A stretch of DNA of 64,000 nt, from NCBI GenBank assembly GCA_949130485.1, contig OX422184.1, forward strand, positions 9,774,996 through 9,838,995, read 5' to 3'. The position numbers and the translations under genes were made by a program. Of the stretch, positions 32,640-43,344 are shown piece after piece. The notes under the pieces are model-generated. The model was not told the origin of the DNA, ran no database searches, and was given only the letters and a program-made list of their open reading frames with translations. Positions within the stretch are counted from its first letter, which is position 1; each line of letters opens with the position of its first letter. This stretch comes from Agelas oroides (lineage: Eukaryota > Porifera > Demospongiae > Agelasida > Agelasidae).

Positions 32640-32830
32640 CAGTCACATGGTGTATACGAGCTTCAGAGTCTTCTACAATGGTGAAAACTACGTTTACAAA
32701 CTTTCACGGAACTTCAACAGGCCTTTACGGGGATTAGAAGACGTTCACGGTGGCTAAAACGACGTTTTGAATCTTTCCCCGCACTTACACAGGCCAACAC
32801 GAGATTCAGAGACTTCTACAATTATGTTTG
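32640..32830 (+). repeat. 72-bp dispersed repeat family, array 3
   Basis: ACGAGCTTCAGAGTCTTCTAC, ATGGTGAAAACTACGTTTAC, TTTCACGGAACTTCAACAGG, TTTACGGGGATTAGAAGACG: about 2.5 units of the family also seen at 11,537, 20,552, 35,983 and 50,297. Confidence 0.75.
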
Positions 32831-33246
32831 AAAGATGGCTTTTAGATAGGTTAAAGTTTTGTTTCAAGTACTGAAAGCAACTGGTGAGAACAACACCACC
32901 TGGGATGGACAGACTAACTCTCAAATCCTTGGCTGTTATGTCTTTTGTTGCCCCTAGCAACCTCTGATGCTGTGAGACTTGGAAGGGGAGAGGGGGGTGA
33001 ACCAGAGGAGCAGTACGCAAATACAGAAGGGGTGGGGGGAACCTGAGAGATTTAATCATGTGTAATGATGGCAGGTAGACAGAGGGTAGACAAAGGAGTG
33101 GTGGTGCCCGATGAAAGATCTTGAAGCCCTATAGCGTTTATTGTATGAGGGCTACGTAAGGACTGGAACATTCACAAGGCAGCATCGGCAAGTCGCCAAA
33201 ACGGACAAATCGTCTATCTTCTGACTTTCTTTCTTCTTCTTCTTCT

Positions 33247-33360
33247 TTGGGAGGCTTGGCAAAGCTGAGAAGGCTAAGAGATACTCTGCCTGCAGCCCTG
33301 AAGAAAAACATCTACAATGCACTAGTGTTGCCACATCTGGACTATTGCTGTGTACTCTGG
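33247..33360 (+). pseudogene. Non-LTR reverse-transcriptase C-terminal fragment
   Basis: KLRRLRDTLPAALKKNIYNA followed by LVLPHLDYCCVLWH matches the region just after the polymerase fingers/palm of CR1/L2-like and related RTs (the 'LPHLDYC.VVW' element). The homology stops at about 33,360 and the rest of the open frame to 33,633 is unrelated. Confidence 0.7.
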
Positions 33361-33384
33361 CATACAGTTGTTGTTCAGCACCCG

Positions 33385-33785
33385 GCCAGAAGGGTCTGGG
33401 GTCCTGACTGGTCAGGGTACATTGATGAGGGAGAGAAGCCACATCAACCAATTGCAAACAGCATTCAAGTTCTACTTACAGCAAAAACTACTTTACAATG
33501 TGGCATTTCAAGTAGACACATGCGGCAGTACCCGATCAGTATAGTTCACACACTTAGCATTTATCAGTCCCAAGTGTATACAGGAAGGGTCTGGGGAATT
33601 ACCTCGCTCGGAAGTGTCTTGCTGGAATGCTAAAGCTTTTAAATCCGGCAAACTTCTTTCTCAGAAGGGTCTGGGGTCCAGACTAAACCCTGACAGCACA
33701 GTCCAGTGCTCAAGACAATTCTGAGCAAGATGTTTCCTAGATCCTTCCTTGTCTGGTCAGAAAGGTCTGGAGTCCAGACCATAGC
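33385..33785. repeat. Short palindromes GTCTGGGGTCCAGAC type
   Basis: AGAAGGGTCTGGGGTCCTGAC (about 33,389), AGGAAGGGTCTGGGG (33,582), AGAAGGGTCTGGGGTCCAGAC (33,664) and GGTCTGGAGTCCAGACC (33,765) are near-palindromic and related to the AGACC...GGTCT variant of the MITE family. Confidence 0.5.
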
Positions 33786-34619
33786 TGTTCATATACTGCA
33801 GGTTGTATGCATGTCAACAAAATAGAGAACAAATCTCTTCCTTTGTGGCTGCACTTACACCAATACTATGGGAAATCTAATTTGCCCGTGATCCTGTTAA
33901 ACTGCCGAAACTTTTAACCTATGCTATAAACCTGAATATTGGGTGCTGTTCTTTTCAGTAGATCTCATACCTGAATGAAAAGCAAAGCTGAGGTTGTAAA
34001 TCTGTTGACAATAACTGAGGATTTTCTGCGTATAGCCCTAAAAGAACAAGTATCAAGTCACCCTACCACATTATTAAACAGCCTGGGCCCCAATCCCTTC
34101 TGTTAGTCACTGTCTCTTGTCTACAAAAAAAATGAGGGCTTACCCCGCACCTCCCATCGTCTAGCAGGTTTGCTTCGAGTATCCTTTGCTTTCTGGGGGA
34201 CTGGAAAAGTCAAAGTTAGATACTTGCAGCTGCCGCCAATTTTCACTGGTCAGAATTTAAAAATACGCATATGCGCATGCACGCTGCCTCGCAAGCCACA
34301 CCTTCTTGCTTGCTCGAGTTGGAGAGGTGGAGCTCAGGAGCAATCCCTCTAGCTCTGCAGGTTTATGGTGAACTTCCCATGGTGGATCTCTCCTAGTACC
34401 CTAGCTAGTCCCCTGTTATTGAAATAAAAGTGTAGCCAGCCGTCACCATGCACGGTTGTGTTTCTGGCAGCCTCTCTATGTGACAAGTATGCAGTTCAGA
34501 TGACCAATATAAGAAACCTACTGTTTTCACACTGGATCATTGATGCCTACATGCTCCATGCGATGTAAACATTCCGCTACCATTGCTGTAGATACACTAA
34601 CACCAGTGTAAAAAGCAAG

Positions 34620-35985
34620 GTGTTTCTTCGTATTTATTTGGCTAAGACGGATAGCAATCCATCAAATGACTTCAAATCTTGGTTTTAGCATTCCTTTCCA
34701 ACTCTACATTCATGATTGTGACTTGGAACAAGCGTCCGGTACACTTATATACCTGTGGGGCGTTCAGGTACGAACCACCAATATGGCCAAATGGCTACAT
34801 TTTATGGTATTCGGTTACCTTTATTTGGCTAAGACGGATACCAATCTATAAAATTACTTCAAATCTTGGTTTTAGCATTCCTTTCCACCTCTACATTCAT
34901 GATCATGACTTAGAAGAAGCTTCCTGTACGATTACCTTTGGGGGACGTTCGTGTACGTCCTCCCGATAAGGCCAAATGGGTACATTTTATGGTATTCGGT
35001 TACCTTTATTTGGTTCAGACGGATATAAATCCATCAAATTTTTTCAAATCTTGGTTTTAGCATCCCTTTCCACCTCTACATTCATAATCATGACTTAGAA
35101 GAAGCGTCTGGTACACTTACCTGTGGGGCGTTCATGTATGTACCCCTGATATGGCGAAATGGGTACATTTTATGGTATTCGGTTACCTTTATTTGGCTAA
35201 GACGGATACCAATCTATAAAATTACTTCAAATCTTGGTTTTAGCATTCCTTTCCACCTCTACATTCATGATCATGACTTAGAAGAAGCTTCCTGTACGAT
35301 TACCTTTGGGGGACGTTCGTGTACGTCCTCCCGATAAGGCCAAATGGGTACATTTTATGGTATTCGGTTACCTTTATTTGGTTCAGACGGATATAAATCC
35401 ATCAAATTTTTTCAAATCTTGGTTTTAGCATCCCTTTCCACCTCTACATTCATAATCATGACTTAGAAGAAGCGTCTGGTACACTTACCTGTGGGGCGTT
35501 CATGTATGTACCCCTGATATGGCGAAATGGGTACATTTTATGGTATTCGGTTACCTTTATTTGGCTCAGATGGATACCAATCCATCAAATTACTTCAAAT
35601 CTTGGTTTTAGCATCCCTTTCCACCTCTACATTCATGATCATGACTTAGAAGAAGCGTCCGGTACACTTACTTGTGGGGCGTTCATGTACGTATCCCTGA
35701 TATGGCCTAATGGGTACATTTTATGGTATTCGTGGTTACCTTTATTTGGCTAAGACGGATGCCAATCTATAAAATTACTTCAAATCTTTGATGGATTGGT
35801 ATCCGTATGCTAAAACCAAGATTTGAAGTAATTGGTTTTAGCATTCCTTTCCACCTCTACATTCATGATTGTGACTTGGAACAAGCGTCCGGTACACCTA
35901 CCTGTGGGGCGTTCATGTACGTATCCCCGATATGGCCAAATGGGTACATTTTATGGTATTCGGTTACCTTTATTTGGCTAAGGTG
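34620..35985 (+). repeat. ~184-bp satellite array, segment 1
   Basis: Units begin GGTTACCTTTATTTGGCTAAG and run through ACTTCAAATCTTGGTTTTAGC, CACCTCTACATTCATGATC and GTACACTTACCTGTGGGGCG to GGTACATTTTATGGTATTC. Spacings of 183-185 bp were measured between starts (34,813, 34,998, 35,181). A foldback of about 40 bp at 35,793-35,832 reverses orientation briefly. About seven units. Confidence 0.95.
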
Positions 35986-36165
35986 AAAGTTTGTCAACGT
36001 AGTTTTCACCACTGTAGAAGTCTTCTGAAGAACGTGTTGTACTTAAACAGGCATGCACGATCATCAGAGACTTTTCTACAGTGGTAACAACTACGTTTAC
36101 AAACTTTCACGGTACTTAAACAGGCCTGCACGAGCTTCGAAAGACTTCCACAGTGGTGATCACTT
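35983..36165 (-). repeat. 72-bp dispersed repeats inside the satellite
   Basis: GTGAAAGTTTGTCAACGTAG, CACCACTGTAGAAGTCTTCTG and further units interrupt the satellite; they belong to the family at 11,537. The satellite resumes at about 36,165. Confidence 0.75.
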
Positions 36166-37047
36166 TCCACCTCTACATTCATAATCATGACTTAGAAGAA
36201 GCGTCCGGTACGCTTACCTGTTGGGCGTTCATGTACGTACCCGATATGGCCTAATGGGTACATTTTATGGTAGTCGGTTACCTTTATTTGGCTAAGACGG
36301 ATACCAATCCATCAAATGACTTCAATCACAATTGAAATGCGTAGCGGATGCGGAACGCAACTTTTCGAGAAAACACAATGTTTTTTACATTGCTACGGTA
36401 AATTTTAATGTCTCCGTATACTATCGTGTTACGTAAATTTACACGTGTTCTTGTAAAAAAGCAGCTTCCAAGATTTGAAGTAATTTTGTTGATTGGTATC
36501 CGTCTTAGCCAAATAAAGGTAACTGACTACCATAAAATGTGCCCATTAGGCCATATCAGGGGTACGTACATGAACGCCCAACAGGTAAGCGTTGGCTAAG
36601 ACGGATACCAATCAACAAAATTACTTCAAATCTTGGTTTTAGCATCACTTTCCACCTCTATATTCATAATCATGACTTAGAAGAAGCGTCCGGTACGCTT
36701 ACCTGTTGGGCGTTCATGTACGTACCCCTGATATGGCCTAATGGGCACATTTTATGGTAGTCGGTTACCTTTATTTGGCTAAGACGGATACCAATCAACA
36801 AAATTACTTCAAATCTTGGTTTTAGCATCACTTTCCACCTCTATATTCATAATCATGACTTAGAAGAAGCGTCCGGTACGCTTACCTGTTGGGCGTTCAT
36901 GTACGTACCCCTGATATGGCCTAATGGGCACATTTTATGGTAGTCGGTTACCTTTATTTGGCTAAGACGGATACCAATCCATCAAATGACTTCAAATCTT
37001 GGTTTTAGCATTCCTTTCCACCTCTACATTCATGATCATGACTTAGA
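36165..37047. repeat. ~184-bp satellite array, segment 2, mixed orientation
   Basis: Plus units at 36,165-36,330 and 36,595-37,047 flank about 140 bp of non-satellite (36,331-36,464) and an inverted unit (36,465-36,594, ending ...CAACAGGTAAGCG). Many units here share the variant CTTACCTGTTGGGCG. Confidence 0.85.
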
Positions 37048-38918
37048 CAGTCGTTCCGCCAGTGACAAGTATACGGGGAATTATTGAAAAACAGGAAGTA
37101 AAAACGCAGGCGCATTCCAATGTTTAATTAACGGCACCTTGTCTTCCGGTGAGTTTTCAAAGTCTCTTGCCAAGAAGATCGAAGATGTAGGCGCTCACTC
37201 TGCCAGCGGTTTTATAGATCAATGAGTCTACTATCGAGATCCAACGTTTCAAGTTGTAGCCTCTTACCGCTTTGTGTAGGGAAGCCGTTGTACACAAACG
37301 GTTCGATCGCACCCCGTGCAAGAGGGGTGCGGTTTTTTGTTGCACGTTTTTGTTCGCCCCCCCTGAGCTGCATGAAACAGGTACCATTCGAAAGCACTGG
37401 AATAGGGCTACAAAATCCCCCCTGAGCTGCATGAAACAGGTACCATTCGAAAGCACTGGAATAGGGCTACAAAATATGCAAAAACATGCGGACCCAAAAA
37501 TTGTAAAACCACGTGGTGAGGCTTTAAAGCTGGGAAACATAAAGACCGAGTTTATTTATAAAGGACAAAGCCACAGAAGCAAAAGCCTAATGATTTTGTG
37601 TGTTACTCTTTTTTTTTTTTTTTTGCTACTTCCTGGCACTGAAACATACTGCCATGTTCTGAGGCTCTTTACAGCTTTTGTCACATTTGAGTACAAGTCA
37701 AGTCCAAAGGCGAAAGCTAGGAAAAGGCCTGGGAACAGAACCACTTGTTCTTTGTCCCAAACAATAACTCACTTTGTAAATACTTCATCTTCTAAGCCTT
37801 TGGACGAACATTGCCAATCCATGCCTCAAGATGCTTTGGAGTTCCTCCCTGTAGACACTTTGAACATGCATGCGATAAAATCTTCCAGGCATATCCCCTC
37901 TGTTCTTGCATACTATCAGTTGGGTACATTTTGCATAGCTAGGAAAAGAATTTGTGATTCTGTGACTGTTTGTAAATTTGGCGGTGCAAGATCCTTTCAA
38001 TGCTCTGTCATACTCTAGGAACTTGCTGTGGACGGAGTATGGAGAGGAGACCAGTGATGGCACCTACAAATCAAGAATAGAATTATAAACATGTAGATGC
38101 TCCCCCCTCCCCCCACCCACACTCACACACACACACACACACATTCACACACACGTGCACACACACACATGCACACACGCGCACGCGTGCACACACACAT
38201 TCACACACACATGCACACACACATGCACACACGCACGCACACATTCACACACACACACACACACATGCACACACACATGCACACACGCACGCACACATTC
38301 ACACACACACACACACATGCACACACACACATGCACACACACGCGCACGCACACGCGCACACATACACACACACGCGCACGCACACGCGCACACATACAC
38401 ACACACACACACAGCATTCTATTTTCACTCAGACAGTTTCCATATGACAAAGACTATATGTATCTTTGAAGACGTTACTGCAATTTTTCAGTCCGCATAC
38501 CAGCGCGTATATCCCAGACCCTAGTTCGTGTACACGCCTAGTTTTTGCATATTTTGTAGCCCTATTCCAGTGCTTTCGAATGGTACTTGTTTCATGCAGC
38601 TCAAGGGGGGCGAACAAAAACGTGCAACAAAAAACCGCACCCCTCTTGCACGGGGTGCGATCGAACCGTTCGTGTACAACGGCTTCCCTACACGAAGCGG
38701 TAAGAGGCTACAACTTGAAACGTTGGATCTCGATAGTAGACTCATTGATCTATAAAACCGCTGGCAGAGTGAGCGCCAACAGCTTCTCCCTTGTTGGTAG
38801 GAGTCCTTGAAAACTTACCGGAAGACAAGGTGCCGTTAATTAAACGTTGGAATTTCTGCACGTATACACTTTCCGTTTTTCAATAATTGTCCGTATATTG
38901 TCACTGGCGGAACGACTG
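37048..38918. mobile_element. 1.87-kb element with ~375-bp terminal inverted repeats, inserted in the satellite
   Basis: The left end CAGTCGTTCCGCCAGTGACAA and right end TTGTCACTGGCGGAACGACTG are flanked by TAGA on both sides, and the satellite sequence (GACTTAGAAGAAGC) continues when one TAGA is removed. The arms (37,048 to about 37,414; about 38,543-38,918) match over several hundred bases with small indels. The left arm has an extra tandem copy of CCCCCTGAGCTGCATGAAAC... Each arm has the hairpin GCACCCC-gtgcaaga-GGGGTGC followed by a T run, and GGTTCGATCGC. The interior holds no recognised transposase. A 248-codon plus frame (37,272-38,018) spans arm and interior without recognised motifs. 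Confidence 0.85.
38111..38415. repeat. (CA)n microsatellite
   Basis: Imperfect CA repeat with CATTCACACAC, ATGCACACAC and GCGCACGC variants; about 300 bp, inside the long-TIR element. Confidence 0.95.
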
Positions 38919-38922
38919 TAGA

Positions 38923-40441
38923 AGAAGCATCTGGTACACTTACTTGTGGGGCGTTCATGTACGTACACCTGATATGGCCAAATGGGTACATTTTATGGTA
39001 TTCGGTTCCCTTTATTTGGCTAAGACGGATACCAATCAACAAAATTACTTCAAATCTTGGTTTTAGCATCCCTTTCCACCTCTACATTCATGACTAGAAA
39101 AAGTGTCCGGTTCACTTACCTGTGGGGAGTTCATGTACGTACCCCCGATATGGCGAAATGGGTAGATTTTATGGTATTCGGTTACCTTTATTTGGCTAAG
39201 ACGGATACCAATCTACAAAATTACTTCAAATCTTGGTTTTAGCATCCCTTTCTACCACTACATTCATAATCATGACTTAGAAAAAGTGTCCGGTACACTT
39301 ACCTGTGGGGCGTTCATGTACGTACCCCCGATATGGCGAAATGGGCAGATTTTATGGTATTCGGTTCCCTTTATTTGGCTAAGACGGATACCAATTTACA
39401 AAATGACTTCAAATCTTGGTTTTAGCATCCCTTTCCACCTCTACATTCATGATCATGACTTAGAAGAAGCGTCCGGTACACTTACTTGTGGGGCGTTCAT
39501 GTACGTATCCCTGATATGGCCTAATGGGTACATTTTATGGTATTCGTGGTTACCTTTATTTGGCTAAGACGGATGCCAATCTATAAAATTACTTCAAATC
39601 TTGGTTTTAGCATTCCTTTCTACCTCTACATTCATCATCATGACTTAGAAGAAGCGTCCAGTACGCTTACCTGTTGGGCGTTCATGTACGTACCCCTGAT
39701 ATGGCCTAATGGGTACATTTTATGGTAGTCAGTTACCTTTATTTGGCTAAGACGGATACCAATCCATCAAATGACTTCAAATCTTGGTCCCTTTCCACCT
39801 CTACATTCATGATCATGACTTAGAAGAAGTGTCCGGTACACTTACCTGTGGGGTGTCCATGTACGTACCCCTGATATGGCCAAATGGGTACATTTTATGG
39901 TATTCGGTTACCTTTATTTGGCTAAGACAGATACCAATCAACAAAATTACTTCAATGCTAAAACCAAGATTTGAAGTCATTTGATGGATTGGTATCCGTC
40001 TTAGCCAAATAAAGGTAACCGACTACCATAAAATGTGCCCATTAGGCCATATCAGGGATACGTACATGAACGCCCCACAAGTAAGTGTACCGGACGCTTC
40101 TTCTAAGTCATGATCATGAATGTAGAGGTGGAAAGGGACCAAGATTTGAAGTCATTTGATGGATTGGTATCCGTCTTAGCCAAATAAAGGTAACTGACTA
40201 CCATAAAATGTACCCATTAGGCCATATCAGGGGTACGTACATGAACGCCCAACAGGTAAGCGTACTGGACGCTTCTTCTAAGTCATGATGATGAATGTAG
40301 AGGTAGAAAGGAATGCTAAAACCAAGATTTGAAGTCATTTGATGGATTGGTATCCGTCTTAGCCAAATAAAGGTAACCGACTACCATAAAATGTGCCCAT
40401 TAGGCCATATCAGGGATACGTACATGAACGCCCCACAAGTA
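38923..40441. repeat. ~184-bp satellite array, segment 3; switches orientation at about 39,956
   Basis: Plus units from 38,923 to 39,955, then minus units to 40,441. The switch reads ...TTACTTCAATG|CTAAAACCAAGATTTGAAG. Minus units at 40,130-40,320 and 39,956-40,130 mirror specific plus variants at 39,590-39,790, including the GATCATGATGAAT-type changes. The minus block therefore looks like an inverted copy of its neighbour. Confidence 0.9.
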
Positions 40442-40607
40442 ATAACATTCACGACGACTTCGCTGTAGCTGTCCTCAAGAACGGCAACACTGTCGGTCAT
40501 GTACCACGGGAAATTTCCAGAGTCTGCTGGTATTTCTTGCACAAGAGTGGCAGCGAGATGACTTGCATCGTCAATGGTGACAGAAGACGTTCTGAAGTTG
40601 ATGGGAA
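40442..40607 (+). pseudogene. 166-bp captured HIRAN-like gene fragment inside a satellite unit
   Basis: It sits exactly between CACAAGTA and AGTGTACCGGACGC, bases that are adjacent in intact satellite units, so it is a clean insertion. Reads NIHDDFAVAVLKNGNTVGHV and PREISRVCWYFLHKSG, then a CIVNGDRRRSE-type segment, matching the middle of HIRAN-like domains (NxxDxxAVxV...VGxxPR..S). Ends are blunt relative to domain borders: a random gene piece rather than an exon. No target duplication is obvious. Confidence 0.7.
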
Positions 40608-40742
40608 AGTGTACCGGACGCTTCTTCTAAGTCATGATCATGAATGTAGAGGTGGAAAGGGATGCTAAAACCAAGATTTGAAAGAATTTGATGGATTTGT
40701 ATCCGTCTGAACCAAATAAAGGTAACCGAATACCATAAAATC
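40608..40742 (-). repeat. ~184-bp satellite array, last minus partial unit
   Basis: AGTGTACCGGACGCTTCTTC through CCAAATAAAGGTAACCGAAT to ACCATAAAAT; non-satellite sequence follows. Confidence 0.9.
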
Positions 40743-41880
40743 TAGGTCTATGGGGAATACTATGGGAGGTATATAATAAATATATATATGCAGTAGCCTA
40801 GCTGGGACAACACAGTGTGTCTTTAGAAGCTAGGGTAGTAACTAGCTTGGCTCCGTAACCATGTGGTTAAGCTCAATGGCACTATGAATATCATATAATT
40901 GCCATTCAAACAAGGTGTTTCTAGGGGTGTAGCCTATTGCCAGGAGAATGTTAAAGGCCGGCATGCACATTCAGCTAGATTTTATATACAGCCATGCACA
41001 ATCAGCTAGATATAGCCTATATATGGGCATCTGAGGTGCAGCTTACAGCTTTTTGTGGCAATTACTGCAACTGCATACACACATAGATACGTTATATAAT
41101 TGTTACTACTAGCTCTGTGCTATATACATCTCACAACTTGAGTATTGTAAACTTACACCATGCCAGCTAGCTCTCCAGTCTAAGCAGTTGTATTTTATTT
41201 TACAGCTGCTGCTCACTTATTTCAAATTTCAGTGAGGTTTGCTTGAAGGATGAGTATAGCTCAAGTAGCTCTGTGATTTATGGCTATTGAATTAGTCTTG
41301 TTTAGCTTTGTTGGTAGTTAGCCAAGCTAAATCTAGTGAAAATTATGCCTGAGGTGTAGCTTCCTATCGGCAGACAGAGAATTAAGGGTGAGTCCAAGCT
41401 TCTCTAGCTGTTCATATATAGTCAGAGAGTCGGTAGACTCTCTATGTAGGGATGGCGCTGACGCGCAATATATGCAATACTTAAGCAAAAGCCGTATAAC
41501 TTCACCACAAACGCGCTAAAAGCTTATTTAAGCGCCCAGGCTTCCTCTTTGAGTGCCTTTGTGATCAGCAAGACTCATATAGTTGCCCAAAACCCACGCG
41601 GAAAACAGCTAAACGCAAAAGTGTGCGGTAGCAAAAGTGCCATTTTTCGTATTCTTTCTTCTTTCTTTGTTCAGACCACTTGTCAAACGACGTTAACTCG
41701 AAAACGGTTCAAGCACTCACCTTGATTTTAGCACGAAACGGATGCTCATCACAGCGTGCAGCTTCCCAACCACTCAGCAACTTCATAGCTTCAAATTCAC
41801 CCTGGTCAACAAAAGCCATTCACAACACTCTGAGGCTGCTGTCCGTTGCTTAGGACGCCATTTTCTAATTTTGTACGCAT
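40743..41880. other. Unique AT-rich stretch, no gene recognised
   Basis: Rich in CTAGCT/TATATA motifs. No convincing coding sequence. Confidence 0.4.
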
Positions 41881-41890
41881 GCGCACACGA

Positions 41891-41942
41891 AGTCTCGTTC
41901 CCAGACCAAAGACCACGGTCATTGGTCTGGAAGCGAGACTAG
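41891..41942. repeat. Palindromic 52-bp MITE
   Basis: AGTCTCGTTCCCAGACCAAAG is matched by ATTGGTCTGGAAGCGAGACT; the two arms are nearly the entire element. Confidence 0.75.
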
Positions 41943-42495
41943 TACACAAGCGAAATGGCCAGCGGGCAGTACGCGTGGCTGGCACGGTCTTTCCCGGGTT
42001 CCCCCCGCGGCATTGGGCAAGGCTTATGAACACCACATAGGTAAGGCGCTACCTACTTGTAGCTATACACTAAAATAGCCTACTCACAGCTTTATTGAAC
42101 TGTAAAGCTAGGATGGTCAGTTGTCAGTATGATAGTTTTCTGTGCTGCAGCTGGTCAGTCGTCATGACAACTGAATCATGAAATTTGTTTCACAAAGTTT
42201 GGTAGGGAGAGTGGTTGGCCCTTCATCAGGTTCTAGCTGCTATACCGGTATTACACATAATTATTACATACCTGGAACCACTACTAAACTGTCAACGCCG
42301 TTTCAAAAGTTCTGGTGTTGCAGTTACACTTGGTCTAACTGTAACTGAGAATAACATCAAAAAAGTACAGAAACAAGACTTAAAAAATATTAACAAGATA
42401 GGGATAATGCATGAAAGCAAAGGTCAACATATTGGCAAAGCCCCATCCCTACATCTTTTTCACACTACACCTGATGCAATGCTGCTAGATCATAT

Positions 42496-42550
42496 TAGCC
42501 TCGTTATGAGCCGGCATGTGGGAGAAGAAAAGGGCCTGGGGACGAGGCTA
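42496..42550 (+). repeat. Minimal MITE, TAGCCTCG...GGGGACGAGGCTA
   Basis: TAGCCTCGTTATGAGCC and GGCCTGGGGACGAGGCTA form the two ends of a 55-bp element. Confidence 0.7.
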
Positions 42551-42594
42551 GAACCATGCCATATACTTTAAAGACACTATCGCAAGTCTGCAGT

Positions 42595-42635
42595 TAGCCT
42601 CGTTCCCAGGTCGAACAGGCCTGGGGACGAGGCTA
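42595..42635 (+). repeat. Minimal MITE, 41 bp
   Basis: TAGCCTCGTTCCCAGG directly faces GGCCTGGGGACGAGGCTA across a 7-bp loop: almost only termini. Confidence 0.75.
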
Positions 42636-42710
42636 GTCTGCAGTCTTGTCCAACTAACTGCTTAAGTTGTTGAAGAGGTTCCGTATAACATAATGCTACC
42701 AAGGTCATAC

Positions 42711-42763
42711 TAGCCTCCTTTCCAGACCACGTGGGAGGAGGAAGTGGCCTGAGAACAAGGCTA
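42711..42763 (+). repeat. Minimal MITE, 53 bp
   Basis: TAGCCTCCTTTCCAGACCAC and GTGGCCTGAGAACAAGGCTA are imperfect inverted ends. Confidence 0.65.
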
Positions 42764-43344
42764 CGGCCATGAACTGCCAGTGAAGGTTGTGAACTTGTGG
42801 TACGTTTTAGGAAGACCCCCATGCACTGTCTAACTGTAGTGTGAAAAAGATGTAGGGATGGCGCTTTGCCAATATGTTGACCTTTGCTTTCATGCATTAT
42901 CCCTGTCTTGTTTGCCTACTTTTTGGCATGCCATCCCTACATCTTTTTACATTTTTAATATTTATTAAGTCTTGTCCTAAATTATAGTTAGGTATGTATA
43001 GATATCTGTAGTGCCTTCACAACTCAAAAGCTTCAAGTCTAGCATTAGTTCTCTATAAGTGTATACCCTGTATCTATGACTATAGGTATAGCTTATCTCA
43101 TAAGGTAAACTGGGCTAGATAGTATTGCTTCAAATCTGGCAGATAGTTTATATTGGCTATGGCTAACCACAGCAGAGTGGCATAAGTTGCATGCCTTCTA
43201 CTAATCCTGCAGTTGTTCACCTTGCACTCTTTACATGCAAGCCAATACAAAGAAGACAGGGCTTTATTTTGTTCTAAAGCCCTGGGAATTTCTTATAAGA
43301 TTTTACTAAATCTTGTAAGAATCTTATAAGATTCTTGTGACTTT

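Larger units (their letters stand above)
42401..42905. repeat. ~505-bp foldback with 65-bp arms carrying short MITEs inside
   Basis: GGGATAATGCATGAAAGCAAAG ... CTACATCTTTTTCACACTAC (42,401-42,470) recurs inverted at 42,837-42,905. One arm differs by CCCC versus GCGCC near the middle. Three MITEs lie between the arms. Confidence 0.8.

Noticed and set aside
37300-37322. tRNA gene suggested by GGTTCGATCGC in the long-TIR arm
   Set aside because: The T-arm stem does not pair and no acceptor or anticodon stem could be built.
37318-37340. Bacterial Rho-independent terminator
   Set aside because: Hairpin plus T run is present, but nothing else here is bacterial. Treated as a feature of the element arm.
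37272-38018. 248-codon frame as a gene of the long-TIR element
   Set aside because: It begins inside the inverted arm, includes a duplicated arm segment and a poly-T derived Phe run; no transposase motif was seen.
38097-38450. CRISPR-like array of short repeats
   Set aside because: Eukaryotic context, no unique spacers; simple repeat.
38097-38469. Frames through the (CA)n tract
   Set aside because: Microsatellite by-products.
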